A stretch of DNA of 64,000 nt from Burkholderiales bacterium PBB1 (GCA_002255905.1 NKIN01000006.1:60562-124561), one strand, 5' to 3'; shown: positions 46,800 through 56,205, counted from the first letter of the stretch. Translations and numbers: made by a program. The notes: a model not told the origin generated them from the sequence alone.

Positions 46800-48002
46800 G
46801 TGGCTATGGAGGAAGACAAAAGCAAGAAAGGCGAGAGGAAAGGCTTCGCTGGACTCTCTTCGCTCGTGTCCGATGTGACCACTTCGCCGCCCCCTTCGGC
46901 CAAGAAGGAACCCTCGAACACTTCTGGTGCTTCTTCGAGCCCACAACCTCCGACGTCACTGACAGCTCAGCCGCAGCCAAGGCAAGAGGAGAAGTATCAA
47001 GACACTCCGCAGCCTTCCTCTGGATCGTCCGGCGGCAAGTGGGTGCTCGGCATCGCGGCTGTTATTGGGGTGCTCTGGCTCATCGGGCAGTCGGACAACA
47101 GCCCTACTTCTCCGGCTCCGGCCTACTCGCCTCCCGCGCAGTCCGCGACGCCAAGTTACTCGCCGCCTGCTGAACCGCAAGCGCCAACTCGCCCGCAGGA
47201 ATCGATGCCTCCTGTTGGGCAAGACTTGGTGTTTTCAACGTCTCAGATTCGCTATTGCTTGGCCGAGGACATCCGCATGGAGGGTGTGAAATCGGCTTTG
47301 AACAACTACATCGACTCAGACGTGGATCGCTTCAATGCGATGGTGGCCGACTACAACAGCCGTTGCGGGAGGTTCCGTTATCGCAGCGGCGCGCTGGAAA
47401 GTGCGAGGCGGGACATTGAGCCGTACCGAAGCCAGCTTCAGTCTGAAGGCCAGAGCCGATTCGAGCGTCCATCCACTGGCTCGCTGTCGACACCCGCACC
47501 AACGCGTGCTGCGCCGGATGCGACGGTACAAGCAATCCAGCGCAGACTCAACGAGCTCGGTTACGAGGCTGGAGCCGCTAATGGTTTGATGGGGCGAGGT
47601 ACGCGCTCGGCCATCATCGCATTCAAGCAAGACAGGGGCTTGGCAGCGACCGGCGTGGCAGATCAAGCATTGTTGCTCCAACTACAGCGTGCTCCTTCAA
47701 GTACTTCCAGCGGTTCGGGAGCAAGTAATCTGGATGTACAGAACGCGTCACCGCGATCCGCAACAACTGCAACTACGCCTTTGTCGACTCCTCCGTCGCC
47801 CAGTGAACAAAGGCCGGGACTGCCAGCCAATGCCTACGTGATGGGATCGAACTGGTATTGCAAGGAAGGGTTCCGAGAAGTTGGCAATGAGTGCGAAGCC
47901 CTCGTCGTTCCGCAAAACGCCTACGTCATGGGATCGAACTGGTACTGCAAGGAGGGATTCCGGAAAGTTGGTAACCAGTGCGTTTCTGTTTTCGAGAGGT
48001 GA
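46800..48002 (+). CDS. Membrane-anchored peptidoglycan-binding protein with two C-terminal repeats
   Basis: A 400-residue protein (GTG 46800; ATG 46806 possible). A Ser/Pro-rich N-terminus, one membrane helix (about 81-97), a Pro-rich linker, a PG_binding_1 domain (VQAIQRRLNELGYEAGAANG ... TRSAIIAFKQDRG, about 243-295), then two tandem repeats of about 30 residues with the core NAYVMGSNWYCKEGFR (about 344-371 and 374-396), each with two Cys. It links the chaperone operon to the cell envelope. Cytoplasmic N-terminus, periplasmic C-terminus by inference. Confidence 0.75.
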   Translation: MAMEEDKSKKGERKGFAGLSSLVSDVTTSPPPSAKKEPSNTSGASSSPQPPTSLTAQPQPRQEEKYQDTPQPSSGSSGGKWVLGIAAVIGVLWLIGQSDNSPTSPAPAYSPPAQSATPSYSPPAEPQAPTRPQESMPPVGQDLVFSTSQIRYCLAEDIRMEGVKSALNNYIDSDVDRFNAMVADYNSRCGRFRYRSGALESARRDIEPYRSQLQSEGQSRFERPSTGSLSTPAPTRAAPDATVQAIQRRLNELGYEAGAANGLMGRGTRSAIIAFKQDRGLAATGVADQALLLQLQRAPSSTSSGSGASNLDVQNASPRSATTATTPLSTPPSPSEQRPGLPANAYVMGSNWYCKEGFREVGNECEALVVPQNAYVMGSNWYCKEGFRKVGNQCVSVFER

Positions 48003-48014
48003 GTAGATTTCGTT

Positions 48015-50036
48015 ATGGCAATGGCAATCTGTTTTAAATGCGGTTCTGCAAAATCCGGCGCACTGATTGCCTGCCGGAGTTGTAATGCTGCGCCGAGTAC
48101 GAACAGCGAGAATGCCGTTTCGCTCGCACTATCCGATCATCTGTCGTCCAATGATCAACTGGCCCAGTACAGTCACGAACTTCGCAACGACAAGAAGTTA
48201 TCCGTGCCGCGCGAGGCGCTTGCTCAAGCGCTGGATGCATTGAAAGACCCGCAGCTTTTGACGACGCTTGGTGCGCAATCGGAACCCGTCGCTCCTGCAC
48301 CATTTGCCCAAGCGTCATCCCGACAGCATCAGTCTGCCACTGCAGCCCCGCAGCGGAAAAGCCCGCAGCCACCGCCTATAAAGTCGGAGTCGCGCCTCAC
48401 CAAGACTGCATTACATCAGTCCCCGTTCGCCGCCTTGGGCGTGACGACACGTGATGACCGCAGACGCATCGTCGATCTTGCGGAAGAGAAATCGTTGGAG
48501 CTGGATCACGAGGTTTGCCAAAAGGCTCGTTCTGATCTGTCGAATCCTCGCAGCCGCCTGAGCGTGGAAATGGCGTGGCTGCCCGGCGTCTCGCCTCGTA
48601 AAGCATCTCTACTGGTTAACGGCCTGCTTCACAACCCGATGGCGATTCGGGAAGAGTCTGGTCTGCCTACGCTGGCACACCTCAACTTACTGGCCGCCGC
48701 ATTTGAGTCTGTGAATGGTGAGCACGACGCGGACGATTTGGCCGCGTTCATCATGGAGACCGCCTACCTTGCCGAAGAGCTCAGCCCGGCGGAGGTCCTG
48801 CGCGACATCAATGAGGATCGCGCCGTCTCTGGCTTTCCGGAAGTGCGTGCGCTTGACCAGATCGAAGCCGAATTGACAGAGCGTAAGCGGTACTACCGTA
48901 TCGCCATCAAGGATGCGCTCGACAGACTTTCGCCAATGACGCTCGTCAACGTGATGACCGAAACCGTGGATGTCGCGACCTCGGGCGGTGATGATCATGC
49001 ACCAGCGCTAATCGATGATCTCGTGGACAGCTACGAGGTGGAAACCCAAGGCATCTTGCAAAAGGAAGCGGAAAACGTCCACAAGCTCATCACGACAGTA
49101 CGTGACTGGGCGTCTTCAGGCGAAACCGTCGTCAAGCCCTACGTGGACAAGCTCGACTTGATTGCTCGCAACTGGGACAAGATCGCGCAGCCGATTCAAC
49201 TGAGTGCGAAGGCGCGCGGCATCGTCCACGAGCCAAGCCGTGAGTTGGCCTATGAAATTCGTGGCCTTGCCATCGATTTGTTCAAAAAACACGGCATGCT
49301 AGCCCACTCGCAGCGTCTGACCGGGTTGATTCAGGAACTATTTGCTGAAGTTCCTGAAATCGCGGATCGGGCCGAGGAAGATGCGGATGCGCTCGCAGAT
49401 ATTTTCCAGCAGCGCCGTACGGCTGCAGCCCATAAAGATGAGTGGGCGCGCGAAATCACTTACCGTGCGGAAATTGGTGTGATGTTCAAAAATACCTTGA
49501 GCATCTCGCCCGAAGGCGTTTCTTGGAAAGGTCAGAACTTCTCGCTGGACTCGATCACTCGCGTTCGTTGGGGTGGCGTCAGCCATTCCGTCAATGGCAT
49601 ACCCACGGGAACGACCTACACGGTTGCCTTCGGCGACCAGCGTTCCGAAGCGGTTGTAGAACTGAAGAAGCAAGACATCTACAGCACTTTCATTGACAAG
49701 CTCTGGCGAGCGGTCTGCGTGCGCCTGCTGACCGAAATGCTCGAAGCGCTGAAAAATGGGCGCGACCTGCACTTTGGCGATGCGCTTCTTCATGACGACG
49801 GCATCACGCTTGTGAAGCGCAAGTTTCTTGGCTCCAACGAAAAGGTGCGATGTTTGTGGGGTCAAGTTCATGTGTGGAGCGCGGATGGTTCTTTTTGCAT
49901 CGGAGCGAAGGATGACAAAAAGGTCAATGTTGGGGTTTCCTATATTCACGGTGCGAACACGCACGTTCTGGAGCAGGCCATTCGCATGGGCTTCAAGAAA
50001 CCTGGGCTGCGCCGGTTGAGCGAGTTGGTGCAATAG
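48015..50036 (+). CDS. J-like chaperone partner with zinc ribbon and PH-like domain
   Basis: A 673-residue protein. Zinc ribbon at residues 6-23 (CFKC ... CRSC). Around 136-190 the segment SPFAALGVTTRDDRRRI ... ARSDLSNPRSRLSVEMAWLPG recalls the J-domain layout but lacks the HPD motif. A long helical middle follows. A C-terminal beta-rich region (about 485-580: NTLSISPEGVSWKGQNFSLDSITRVRWGG) resembles a bacterial PH/YokE-type fold. Last full gene of the operon; likely a co-chaperone or substrate receptor for the Hsp70. Unusual domain combination. Confidence 0.65.
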   Translation: MAMAICFKCGSAKSGALIACRSCNAAPSTNSENAVSLALSDHLSSNDQLAQYSHELRNDKKLSVPREALAQALDALKDPQLLTTLGAQSEPVAPAPFAQASSRQHQSATAAPQRKSPQPPPIKSESRLTKTALHQSPFAALGVTTRDDRRRIVDLAEEKSLELDHEVCQKARSDLSNPRSRLSVEMAWLPGVSPRKASLLVNGLLHNPMAIREESGLPTLAHLNLLAAAFESVNGEHDADDLAAFIMETAYLAEELSPAEVLRDINEDRAVSGFPEVRALDQIEAELTERKRYYRIAIKDALDRLSPMTLVNVMTETVDVATSGGDDHAPALIDDLVDSYEVETQGILQKEAENVHKLITTVRDWASSGETVVKPYVDKLDLIARNWDKIAQPIQLSAKARGIVHEPSRELAYEIRGLAIDLFKKHGMLAHSQRLTGLIQELFAEVPEIADRAEEDADALADIFQQRRTAAAHKDEWAREITYRAEIGVMFKNTLSISPEGVSWKGQNFSLDSITRVRWGGVSHSVNGIPTGTTYTVAFGDQRSEAVVELKKQDIYSTFIDKLWRAVCVRLLTEMLEALKNGRDLHFGDALLHDDGITLVKRKFLGSNEKVRCLWGQVHVWSADGSFCIGAKDDKKVNVGVSYIHGANTHVLEQAIRMGFKKPGLRRLSELVQ

Positions 50037-50064
50037 TTGATTGAGAATTCAGAGGATCAGCGTT

Positions 50065-50196
50065 ATGGGGTTTCTCTCAAACCTATTCGGGGGAAATAAG
50101 GAGGATGAGGCGCTACGTCTCCGGGGTCGATACCCTATGGAAAGTTTTTGCAATCAATTGCAAACGATGGTGATGCCCAGCCGGATGGATCGATGA
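50065..50196 (+). pseudogene. Truncated small ORF at the operon end
   Basis: A 43-codon frame from ATG 50065 (with GAGGATC upstream) begins MGFLSNLFGGNKEDEALRLR, a credible protein start, but soon runs through the palindrome of site C (50148-50163, read as CNQLQ) and stops. It looks like a sixth operon gene cut off when the next block was joined at the site. Confidence 0.45.
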
Positions 50197-50301
50197 GGCT
50201 CTCGCCAGGAAGGCTCAGTCCCTATCGATAATCACTACTTATCGGTACGCGCTGCTTGGGGTGAGCCGGATATCCTGGGACTCGGTTGCAATTGATTGCG
50301 G
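50148..50301. repeat. Composite site C
   Basis: TTGCAATCAATTGCAA (50148-50163, perfect), core TATCGATAA-N7-TTATCGGTA (50223-50247), TTGCAATTGATTGCGG (50286-50301). The best-preserved core of the set: its arms are near-perfect inverted repeats around a 7-bp spacer, as in tyrosine-recombinase core sites. Confidence 0.7.
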
Positions 50302-50933
50302 CGAATCCCAAGTCCACCCCGGCTTGCGGCCAAGCTGGGTCGCCTGTGTGAATCGCGGGCCGCGACTTTCGTCGTGTCAGCGGCGAACTCCCGAATGATT
50401 TCGGCGAGGGCTCAATACACATGTTTAAGTGCTTCGCCATGAACGGCCGTTTGGTCCGACGAGCGAAGCGGCAGGGCGACACTGGGTGCAGCCGGTCTCG
50501 CGACTTGATCGCCAGTCAGCGGTTGGTGCAATTTCCCAACCGGCACGAATAGTGACAACTGGTCCAGGGTCGGTCCGTCTCCTTCATCTGGCGCGACGAA
50601 TCTGCTTAAAGCAGCGACATCGCTACGCGGTCTTGGGGTGGGGCATCCAGTGCAGGCGCTTGAAATCGACAACATTGATCCCGGCCGCCTCATTGGCCCT
50701 GGTCCTCTCCCGCGTACATGCCTAGCCGGACTGCGCCAAGAGTTTGCCAAACTGCGCGTCGGAGAACCTCGTGAATTCGTTTTCCTGCAGCGGGACTGCT
50801 CGAGGTTGAATCGAGCATGCCCGATCGACTCGCTACACTGCGATCGGCCAAGAAACAAGAGGCGTACGTTCACCGCTGGGATTCAATCCTCACCCCCCGA
50901 AGCGCCAACGCCATCTGCCGGAGGAGAGGCACA
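50302..50933. other. Gene-poor segment upstream of the nitrilase-SMC module
   Basis: 632 bases. Weak coding-like frames exist on both strands (for example 50638 onward, LEIDNIDPGRLIGPGPLPR), but none matches a family I know. Probably decayed DNA plus the promoter of the next module. Confidence 0.4.
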
Positions 50934-52754
50934 GTGGCAATCACGATTGTCGACGTCGAGGATTTGTTGGCCCAGCGGCCACGCCCGCTCACGCTCGCCG
51001 CACTGCAGGCACTCAATCCCGTCCGGGAGCCCTACCGGACCATTCTTCTGCAGCCCACCGGCATCGTCGAGGCAAATAGTGTGCGGGTGGGTCACGCCGA
51101 CGCGGCACTCGGCCGTGCTCTTTGCAGCGGCTTTATCGCTGCTGCGATTCAAGTTCACGCTGACTTGGCCGTTGCTCCTGAATACTGCGTCCCCTGGACC
51201 GTCGTAGACGAAATCATTCAGGGACGACATCGCCCGCCGGTAGGCACCCTCTGGGTTCTTGGTTGCGAAAGCATCTCTCCGCTGGAAATCCAATCACTGG
51301 CTGAACGCTGCAACGCAGGGGATCAGTGCGCGTTTCACCACGAGCCGCTCGACCCGCGGCAGGTTGCGCAACGGCGCTACGTGGACACATTGCTCTACGT
51401 TTTTTGGGCCAAGGACGCTGATGGGCACCAAGTGCTGTTCCTGCTCGCGCAGTTCAAGACTGTCGCGTGTAGGGATTACCGCGACATAGAACAAACCTCG
51501 CTGTGCGTCGGGCAGGCGGTATACGCATTCAATCGTGGCCCCGGCAAGATGAGTCTGTTGTCGATCATCTGCTCGGATGCCTTCGATTTTTCCGGCCACG
51601 TTGATGAGGCTCACCTCAACTGCTTGCTCATCCACATCCAGCTCAATCCCAAGCCTGCTCATGCCGACTATGCGGCGTATCGTGCGCGACTGTGTGCGGT
51701 CGGCACCGGCAGCCATGTCGAACTGCTGTGTTTGAACTGGGCCCAAAATGTCAAGGAGGTAAAAGGCGACGGTAAGTTTGCAGAGTGGAAGAACGTCGCC
51801 GGGTCCGCTTGGTATGCGCCGCCAGCGAAGTTTGGCGCGGACGATGGCTGGATCGACGAACTGCACCGACGGGGGCTTTACTACAGCTTGTTGGCGCAAC
51901 GATGGCATTCCTTCTTCCTGAATTACGAGGGTCAAATCCTTCAACTGCAAAAGCAGAAGCTGCTCTTTGCTGGCGAACAAGCCATCGTGCCAAAGAACTT
52001 TGTCGCGGTCGAAGAGCGCTGGACATGGAACGCTGCCGTGCATGCCTGGGAAGCCGGCGCGATTGCCCACGACGGATTCGCGGTCGCGCTGACCAGCTAT
52101 AAGGCCATTGCAGGTCCGCTGCAGCAGACATCGCAGGCGAGCCCGCTTGCAGTAGAGCGGGCCTTAGAACTTCTTGTCGGACCTCGTGGAAATCCAACGA
52201 CGTGGTACACATTCAACGAGCTCGACGCGTTCCAGTTGGATCGGGACGAGGAATCGATTCGAAGGGTGACGGTTCATCAGGAGATCGAACCTACGAGGCC
52301 GGGCGTCGCCTTTCGCAGAATGAGACTGCAGCGCGCACATGACGCGATCAGACTGACTCAGAGTCCTGTGCCATGGCCCGCGCCTGTGCGGGATCTGGCT
52401 GATGGCTTCCGCTTTGCATGGCGCCGGGAGACGCCGCACCACAACGTAGAGCCGTCCGCCGGAGGGCGTGGGTCGGCCGCGCTCGTCTATCTGGCTGATC
52501 AGGCTGACGATGCGGAGATCGATGTCGTTCACCAAAAACTTACACAGGCCGTCGTAGGCCACGCGCTCAATGTCGCGATCAGAGAGGGCAAGAACGGCGA
52601 CGAACTCAGTGATGCGATCGTTCGCGCGCAGGATCGGTTGTGCGTTGTCTTTCGCAGAGAAGACAACTATGGCGCACGCGGGCCGCAGGGTACGAATCTC
52701 ATCGACATTCCCGCCGGCTCTTCGCCGGTGGATTTCGCGGAAGACAGGTCATGA
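50934..52754 (+). CDS. Nitrilase-like (carbon-nitrogen hydrolase) protein with unknown C-terminal half
   Basis: A 606-residue protein from GTG 50934, chosen because GGAGGAGAGG lies 5-14 bases upstream; an in-frame ATG at 50817 would add 39 unconserved residues. The N-terminal half resembles nitrilases: Glu83 in LAVAPEYCVPW, a Lys near 175 in AQFKTV, and Cys213 in SIICSDAFDFS. Spacing of this E-K-C triad fits the family. The C-terminal half (about 330-606) is unrecognised. The stop overlaps the SMC-like gene (ATGA), so the two proteins are made together. Role unknown; see findings. Confidence 0.65.
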   Translation: MAITIVDVEDLLAQRPRPLTLAALQALNPVREPYRTILLQPTGIVEANSVRVGHADAALGRALCSGFIAAAIQVHADLAVAPEYCVPWTVVDEIIQGRHRPPVGTLWVLGCESISPLEIQSLAERCNAGDQCAFHHEPLDPRQVAQRRYVDTLLYVFWAKDADGHQVLFLLAQFKTVACRDYRDIEQTSLCVGQAVYAFNRGPGKMSLLSIICSDAFDFSGHVDEAHLNCLLIHIQLNPKPAHADYAAYRARLCAVGTGSHVELLCLNWAQNVKEVKGDGKFAEWKNVAGSAWYAPPAKFGADDGWIDELHRRGLYYSLLAQRWHSFFLNYEGQILQLQKQKLLFAGEQAIVPKNFVAVEERWTWNAAVHAWEAGAIAHDGFAVALTSYKAIAGPLQQTSQASPLAVERALELLVGPRGNPTTWYTFNELDAFQLDRDEESIRRVTVHQEIEPTRPGVAFRRMRLQRAHDAIRLTQSPVPWPAPVRDLADGFRFAWRRETPHHNVEPSAGGRGSAALVYLADQADDAEIDVVHQKLTQAVVGHALNVAIREGKNGDELSDAIVRAQDRLCVVFRREDNYGARGPQGTNLIDIPAGSSPVDFAEDRS

Positions 52755-55700
52755 TCAATGCCCACCAGGTGGAAACAATGCTCAGGGGTCGATACCCCGA
52801 TCTCGAAGACGTGTGCCCCGGGGTGTTTCGCGGGATCGATCGTTTCGGCGCTCGCGAATATGCAATCCGCTACTTCGATCTGAATGATCGGCTGGCGACA
52901 ACGGCCGCGTCTCTCAAGCGCTATCAAGAAGAGGTGCTTTCGCCGATGTACTTCTCCACAGAGGTCGCCACTGATCTTCGATGGAGCCACTATCTCTATT
53001 TCGTCACGAGCGACGAAGAGGCAGCGCGCGTTGAGTTCGGACGACTGAAAACCACGATTGAGGCTGACCGGGAGTACGCCCGCAAGCAGGTCGTTCGTGA
53101 AGGCGATGTACCCACGCTTCTTGCCAAGGGAAGCCCGGCCGCGCCCAGTGGCGCACTACCTGTGGATCTGGCGACCACTTGGTCGCAAACGCTAGAGCAG
53201 CACGGGCTAGGATTCATCTTGGACGACGATATCTCGGTACCCGACGCCGTTCGTCGTATCGTTGCTGGCTCGAAGGACAAGGCCGCAAGGCCGGTGTCTC
53301 CGATGGCGCTGCTGCCGGCAGAGAAGGCAGCGGCCGGCCACTTTCTGAAACGGCTGACCATCAAGGGATTTCGGCCTCAGCCTGAGCAGAAGGACCACCC
53401 GTTGGGGCGCGTCAATCTTATCGTCGGCAGCAACGGCGTGGGAAAGACCTCGCTACTCGAAGCGATCGAGTTCGCTTTCTGCGGACGGAACCGACGTTCC
53501 TCCGTCTTGCTGGACCCGACCTCCGTGACCTTGGAGCTAGCTGACACAGCAGAGAAGCTCTCCTCCACGACTGACGCGGCGCGCCTGCGCGCGCGCCACT
53601 CAAACTGGTATGCGAAGACCGAACTCAAGAAAGTCAGCATTCAGGACAGTTTCGGCAAGTTCAACTTTCTCGATACAGATGCTGCTGTCAAGCTCAGCGT
53701 ATCGTCGAGTTCGGATCAGATCGGTGCCGACGTCACGCGCCTAGTGCTCGGAGCGGCTGCTGAAAACCTGACCGATCGCCTTCGACGGGTGATCGAACAA
53801 GCGCGCGACGAGTTGAAGGGGCTACGTCGCGACAGAGAAACCCATCAGCAACTGAAGGCTGCGGCGTCAGCGCGTGTCGATGCCATCAAGACTGCTCCGA
53901 AGCTCTCGGACAGTCTCTACCTAGAATTGCTTGCCGCGGTGAAGCGGTTGGGTTGGCTCCAGCCCCCGGAAGACAAAGGCGGTATCTCTGCCTTGCGCGA
54001 GGCGCTGCAGGACGCGATCTCAGCAACTGAACTACTTCGTCATTCTTCGGTCGACGTCCTGCATAGCGATCCCCAAAGTGGGCTGCAGCACTTGGCAAAC
54101 CTGCACGAAGAGGTCGGCAAGGCATCGGCCTTGGATGAGCGCGCGAAGGCTGCCAGACTAGACCAATCGAAGGCCCAGCGTGCCATGCAGACGACGGCAG
54201 ACCGGATGGCTGCGGTCGAGGCGCTGTTGCCATACGCGCGCATGGACTTTTCGCAGTTGGCCAAGCAAGTGCGGGAGAAGCAAGACAGCTTCCGAACGCG
54301 CGCAGCAAGGCTGGCGCCCGTTATCAACGACGTGCGCGGGAACGTCGCGGAGCACCTGCTGGACAACGGCGTCGCGGCAGCGTTCTCCTCAGCCCAGGCT
54401 CGCGCACTGGAGCTTCAACGTCAGGCAACCGTGGCCCGATCGTCTCTTCAGAGCTTGGAGAGAACCCAGAGCAGCCTGACAGTGCTCATGCAGCGCCTGC
54501 GTACAACTGCGCAAGACATCCTGCAGCGCGTTCCAAATCCCGATCACTGCCCGGTTTGCCACACAGAATTCGAGAGCGGTCAGTTGCTCATCCGGATGGC
54601 GTCCGAGGTCGATAGCAACACGTCAGCGCAGGCGACGCTACTCCAGTCTGAAATTGCGCGTGCAGACGAGGAAATGGTCGGTGTCCATGCGGCCCAGTCG
54701 GCGCTTGAGCCCATTCGGGCATTCCTGGGAGAAGGCGCTCGATCGACGACAGTTCGTGAAGCGCTTGCGCAAATCGATAAGGAAAAAGCACTGCTCGAAC
54801 GCGAGCGCACAAGCCTTGCCATGGTACAGAGCCAGATTCAGCAGTTGCAGGCCGATGGCCTCTCTGCAGAAGACCTCTCCGACAGGTTGCTAGCAGCCGG
54901 ACTGGCTGAGCTGCCATCGCTCGATGATTTGCTGCTAGTACAAACGGAGCAGAGGAAAGCGCTTTCGATTTCTCAAGAAGCGTCTAGGAACGCCCTGCAG
55001 GAATCGGCTGATATCGAGCGCGAATGCGACGCTTTGGCCGAACGGCTATCGATCGAGCTTCCCGACAGTACCGGCGCGCTCGCGAAGGAAGTACAGAAGC
55101 AGATCTCCAACATGGAAGCCGCGCTTGGAGCTAGGAAAGCGCTCGCGTCGATGATGGCCATCGGCGCAAACATGACCGTCAACGAAATCACGGTCGATCT
55201 TTCTATGACCCAGCAGCTTGTGGCAAGGGTCGCTACTGCGATCGCACAAGAAGGTTCGAACGATGCGGCACTCGAAAAGGAAACCAAGGCAGTTGCAGAC
55301 TTTGCTAACAAGATCGTGGCGTGCGATACGAAGATCACACGGCTGGTGAATGCTGAGGACGTTCTGAATACCTTGACGCGACAAAGCTCGGGCGGAGAGT
55401 TGACCAACCAAATTCTTTCCGAGAATGCGCAGGAAATTGCGCGCACGTTCGCCAGCATCCACATGCCGAATGAGTTTGAACTAAAAGCCGACCGCGGCGC
55501 GCTGGCAATCGTCCGACGCAAGACGGGCGGCAAGGTAGAACTCGATCACATGAGCACTGGACAGCGCTCCGCGTTCGCACTTTCACTCTTCCTGGCAATG
55601 AACGGCCGCCTTCGCTCCGGCCCGCCAATATTGCTGTTCGACGATCCGGTTGCACACGTTGACGACATCAACGTCCTGTCGTTCCTGGACCATTTGCGCC

Positions 55701-55828
55701 ACTTGGCGATCGATGGGTCTCGACAGATCTTCTTTGCGACCGCGGATACCAAGCTCGCCGGACTCTTCCGTCACAAGTTTCGGTTCCTCGGTGAAGAATT
55801 CAAAGAATTGCCGCTGTCGCGGACATGA
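52751..55828 (+). CDS. Rad50/SMC-type ATPase with CPVC hook
   Basis: A 1025-residue ATPase beginning MINAHQVETM. An N-terminal extension of about 200 residues precedes Walker A VGSNGVGKTSLLE (226-238). Long helical arms flank a hook HCPVCHTEF (Cys 600 and 603) of zinc-hook type. The C-terminal half carries the signature STGQRSAFALSLFLA and Walker B PILLFDDPVAHVDD, then an H-loop-like IFFATADTKL. Coupled to the nitrilase-like gene by ATGA overlap. The N-terminal extension distinguishes it from ordinary Rad50/SbcC and suggests an effector- or sensor-adapted ATPase. Confidence 0.85.
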   Translation: MINAHQVETMLRGRYPDLEDVCPGVFRGIDRFGAREYAIRYFDLNDRLATTAASLKRYQEEVLSPMYFSTEVATDLRWSHYLYFVTSDEEAARVEFGRLKTTIEADREYARKQVVREGDVPTLLAKGSPAAPSGALPVDLATTWSQTLEQHGLGFILDDDISVPDAVRRIVAGSKDKAARPVSPMALLPAEKAAAGHFLKRLTIKGFRPQPEQKDHPLGRVNLIVGSNGVGKTSLLEAIEFAFCGRNRRSSVLLDPTSVTLELADTAEKLSSTTDAARLRARHSNWYAKTELKKVSIQDSFGKFNFLDTDAAVKLSVSSSSDQIGADVTRLVLGAAAENLTDRLRRVIEQARDELKGLRRDRETHQQLKAAASARVDAIKTAPKLSDSLYLELLAAVKRLGWLQPPEDKGGISALREALQDAISATELLRHSSVDVLHSDPQSGLQHLANLHEEVGKASALDERAKAARLDQSKAQRAMQTTADRMAAVEALLPYARMDFSQLAKQVREKQDSFRTRAARLAPVINDVRGNVAEHLLDNGVAAAFSSAQARALELQRQATVARSSLQSLERTQSSLTVLMQRLRTTAQDILQRVPNPDHCPVCHTEFESGQLLIRMASEVDSNTSAQATLLQSEIARADEEMVGVHAAQSALEPIRAFLGEGARSTTVREALAQIDKEKALLERERTSLAMVQSQIQQLQADGLSAEDLSDRLLAAGLAELPSLDDLLLVQTEQRKALSISQEASRNALQESADIERECDALAERLSIELPDSTGALAKEVQKQISNMEAALGARKALASMMAIGANMTVNEITVDLSMTQQLVARVATAIAQEGSNDAALEKETKAVADFANKIVACDTKITRLVNAEDVLNTLTRQSSGGELTNQILSENAQEIARTFASIHMPNEFELKADRGALAIVRRKTGGKVELDHMSTGQRSAFALSLFLAMNGRLRSGPPILLFDDPVAHVDDINVLSFLDHLRHLAIDGSRQIFFATADTKLAGLFRHKFRFLGEEFKELPLSRT

Positions 55829-56205
55829 CGCGATATCGCAACTGCACTCTACCCAATATGCAAAGACGTCCCGCTCGACAGTGCACAAGGCAACGAAGGC
55901 GGCAGCACAGAGGCCGCGGAGGTCCGGTTCATATCCCTAGTCCGCCGCTCGACTCGCAGCCATGAAGGGCGGCTGTCGCCGCATCGCAGTCCTTGTAGGC
56001 GCGCGCATCATCGACCTCAGCTGGTCGTGAGTCCCGGTTGATACGTATGTGCGTGCCAGCAAGCGGCCATCGCTCTGCCACTATCGATAATTGCGCATTA
56101 CCGCGAGCGACGAGGCGACACCGAACGAGGCGGAGGAGACTCCCCACCTTTGTTTTCCCGTCATCGAAGCCTGAAGGGCTGTGTCCGCTATCCGTCTCGG
56201 AGCCA
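55829..56205. other. Intergenic segment with site D
   Basis: 377 bases between the SMC and McrB genes. It holds composite core D (56082-56106) and probably the promoter of mcrB. No other gene visible. Confidence 0.45.
56082..56106. repeat. Core-type site D
   Basis: TATCGATAA-N7-TTACCGCGA. Left arm identical to those of sites A and C; right arm partly conserved. No TTGCAAT palindrome close by, but a degenerate copy (CTGCAATCAACTGCAG) occurs at 59991-60006, at the far end of the mcrBC module. Confidence 0.5.

Noticed and set aside
52751..55828. Calling the SMC-like ATPase sbcC
   Set aside because: No sbcD neighbour, a 200-residue N-terminal extension, and coupling to a nitrilase-like gene.
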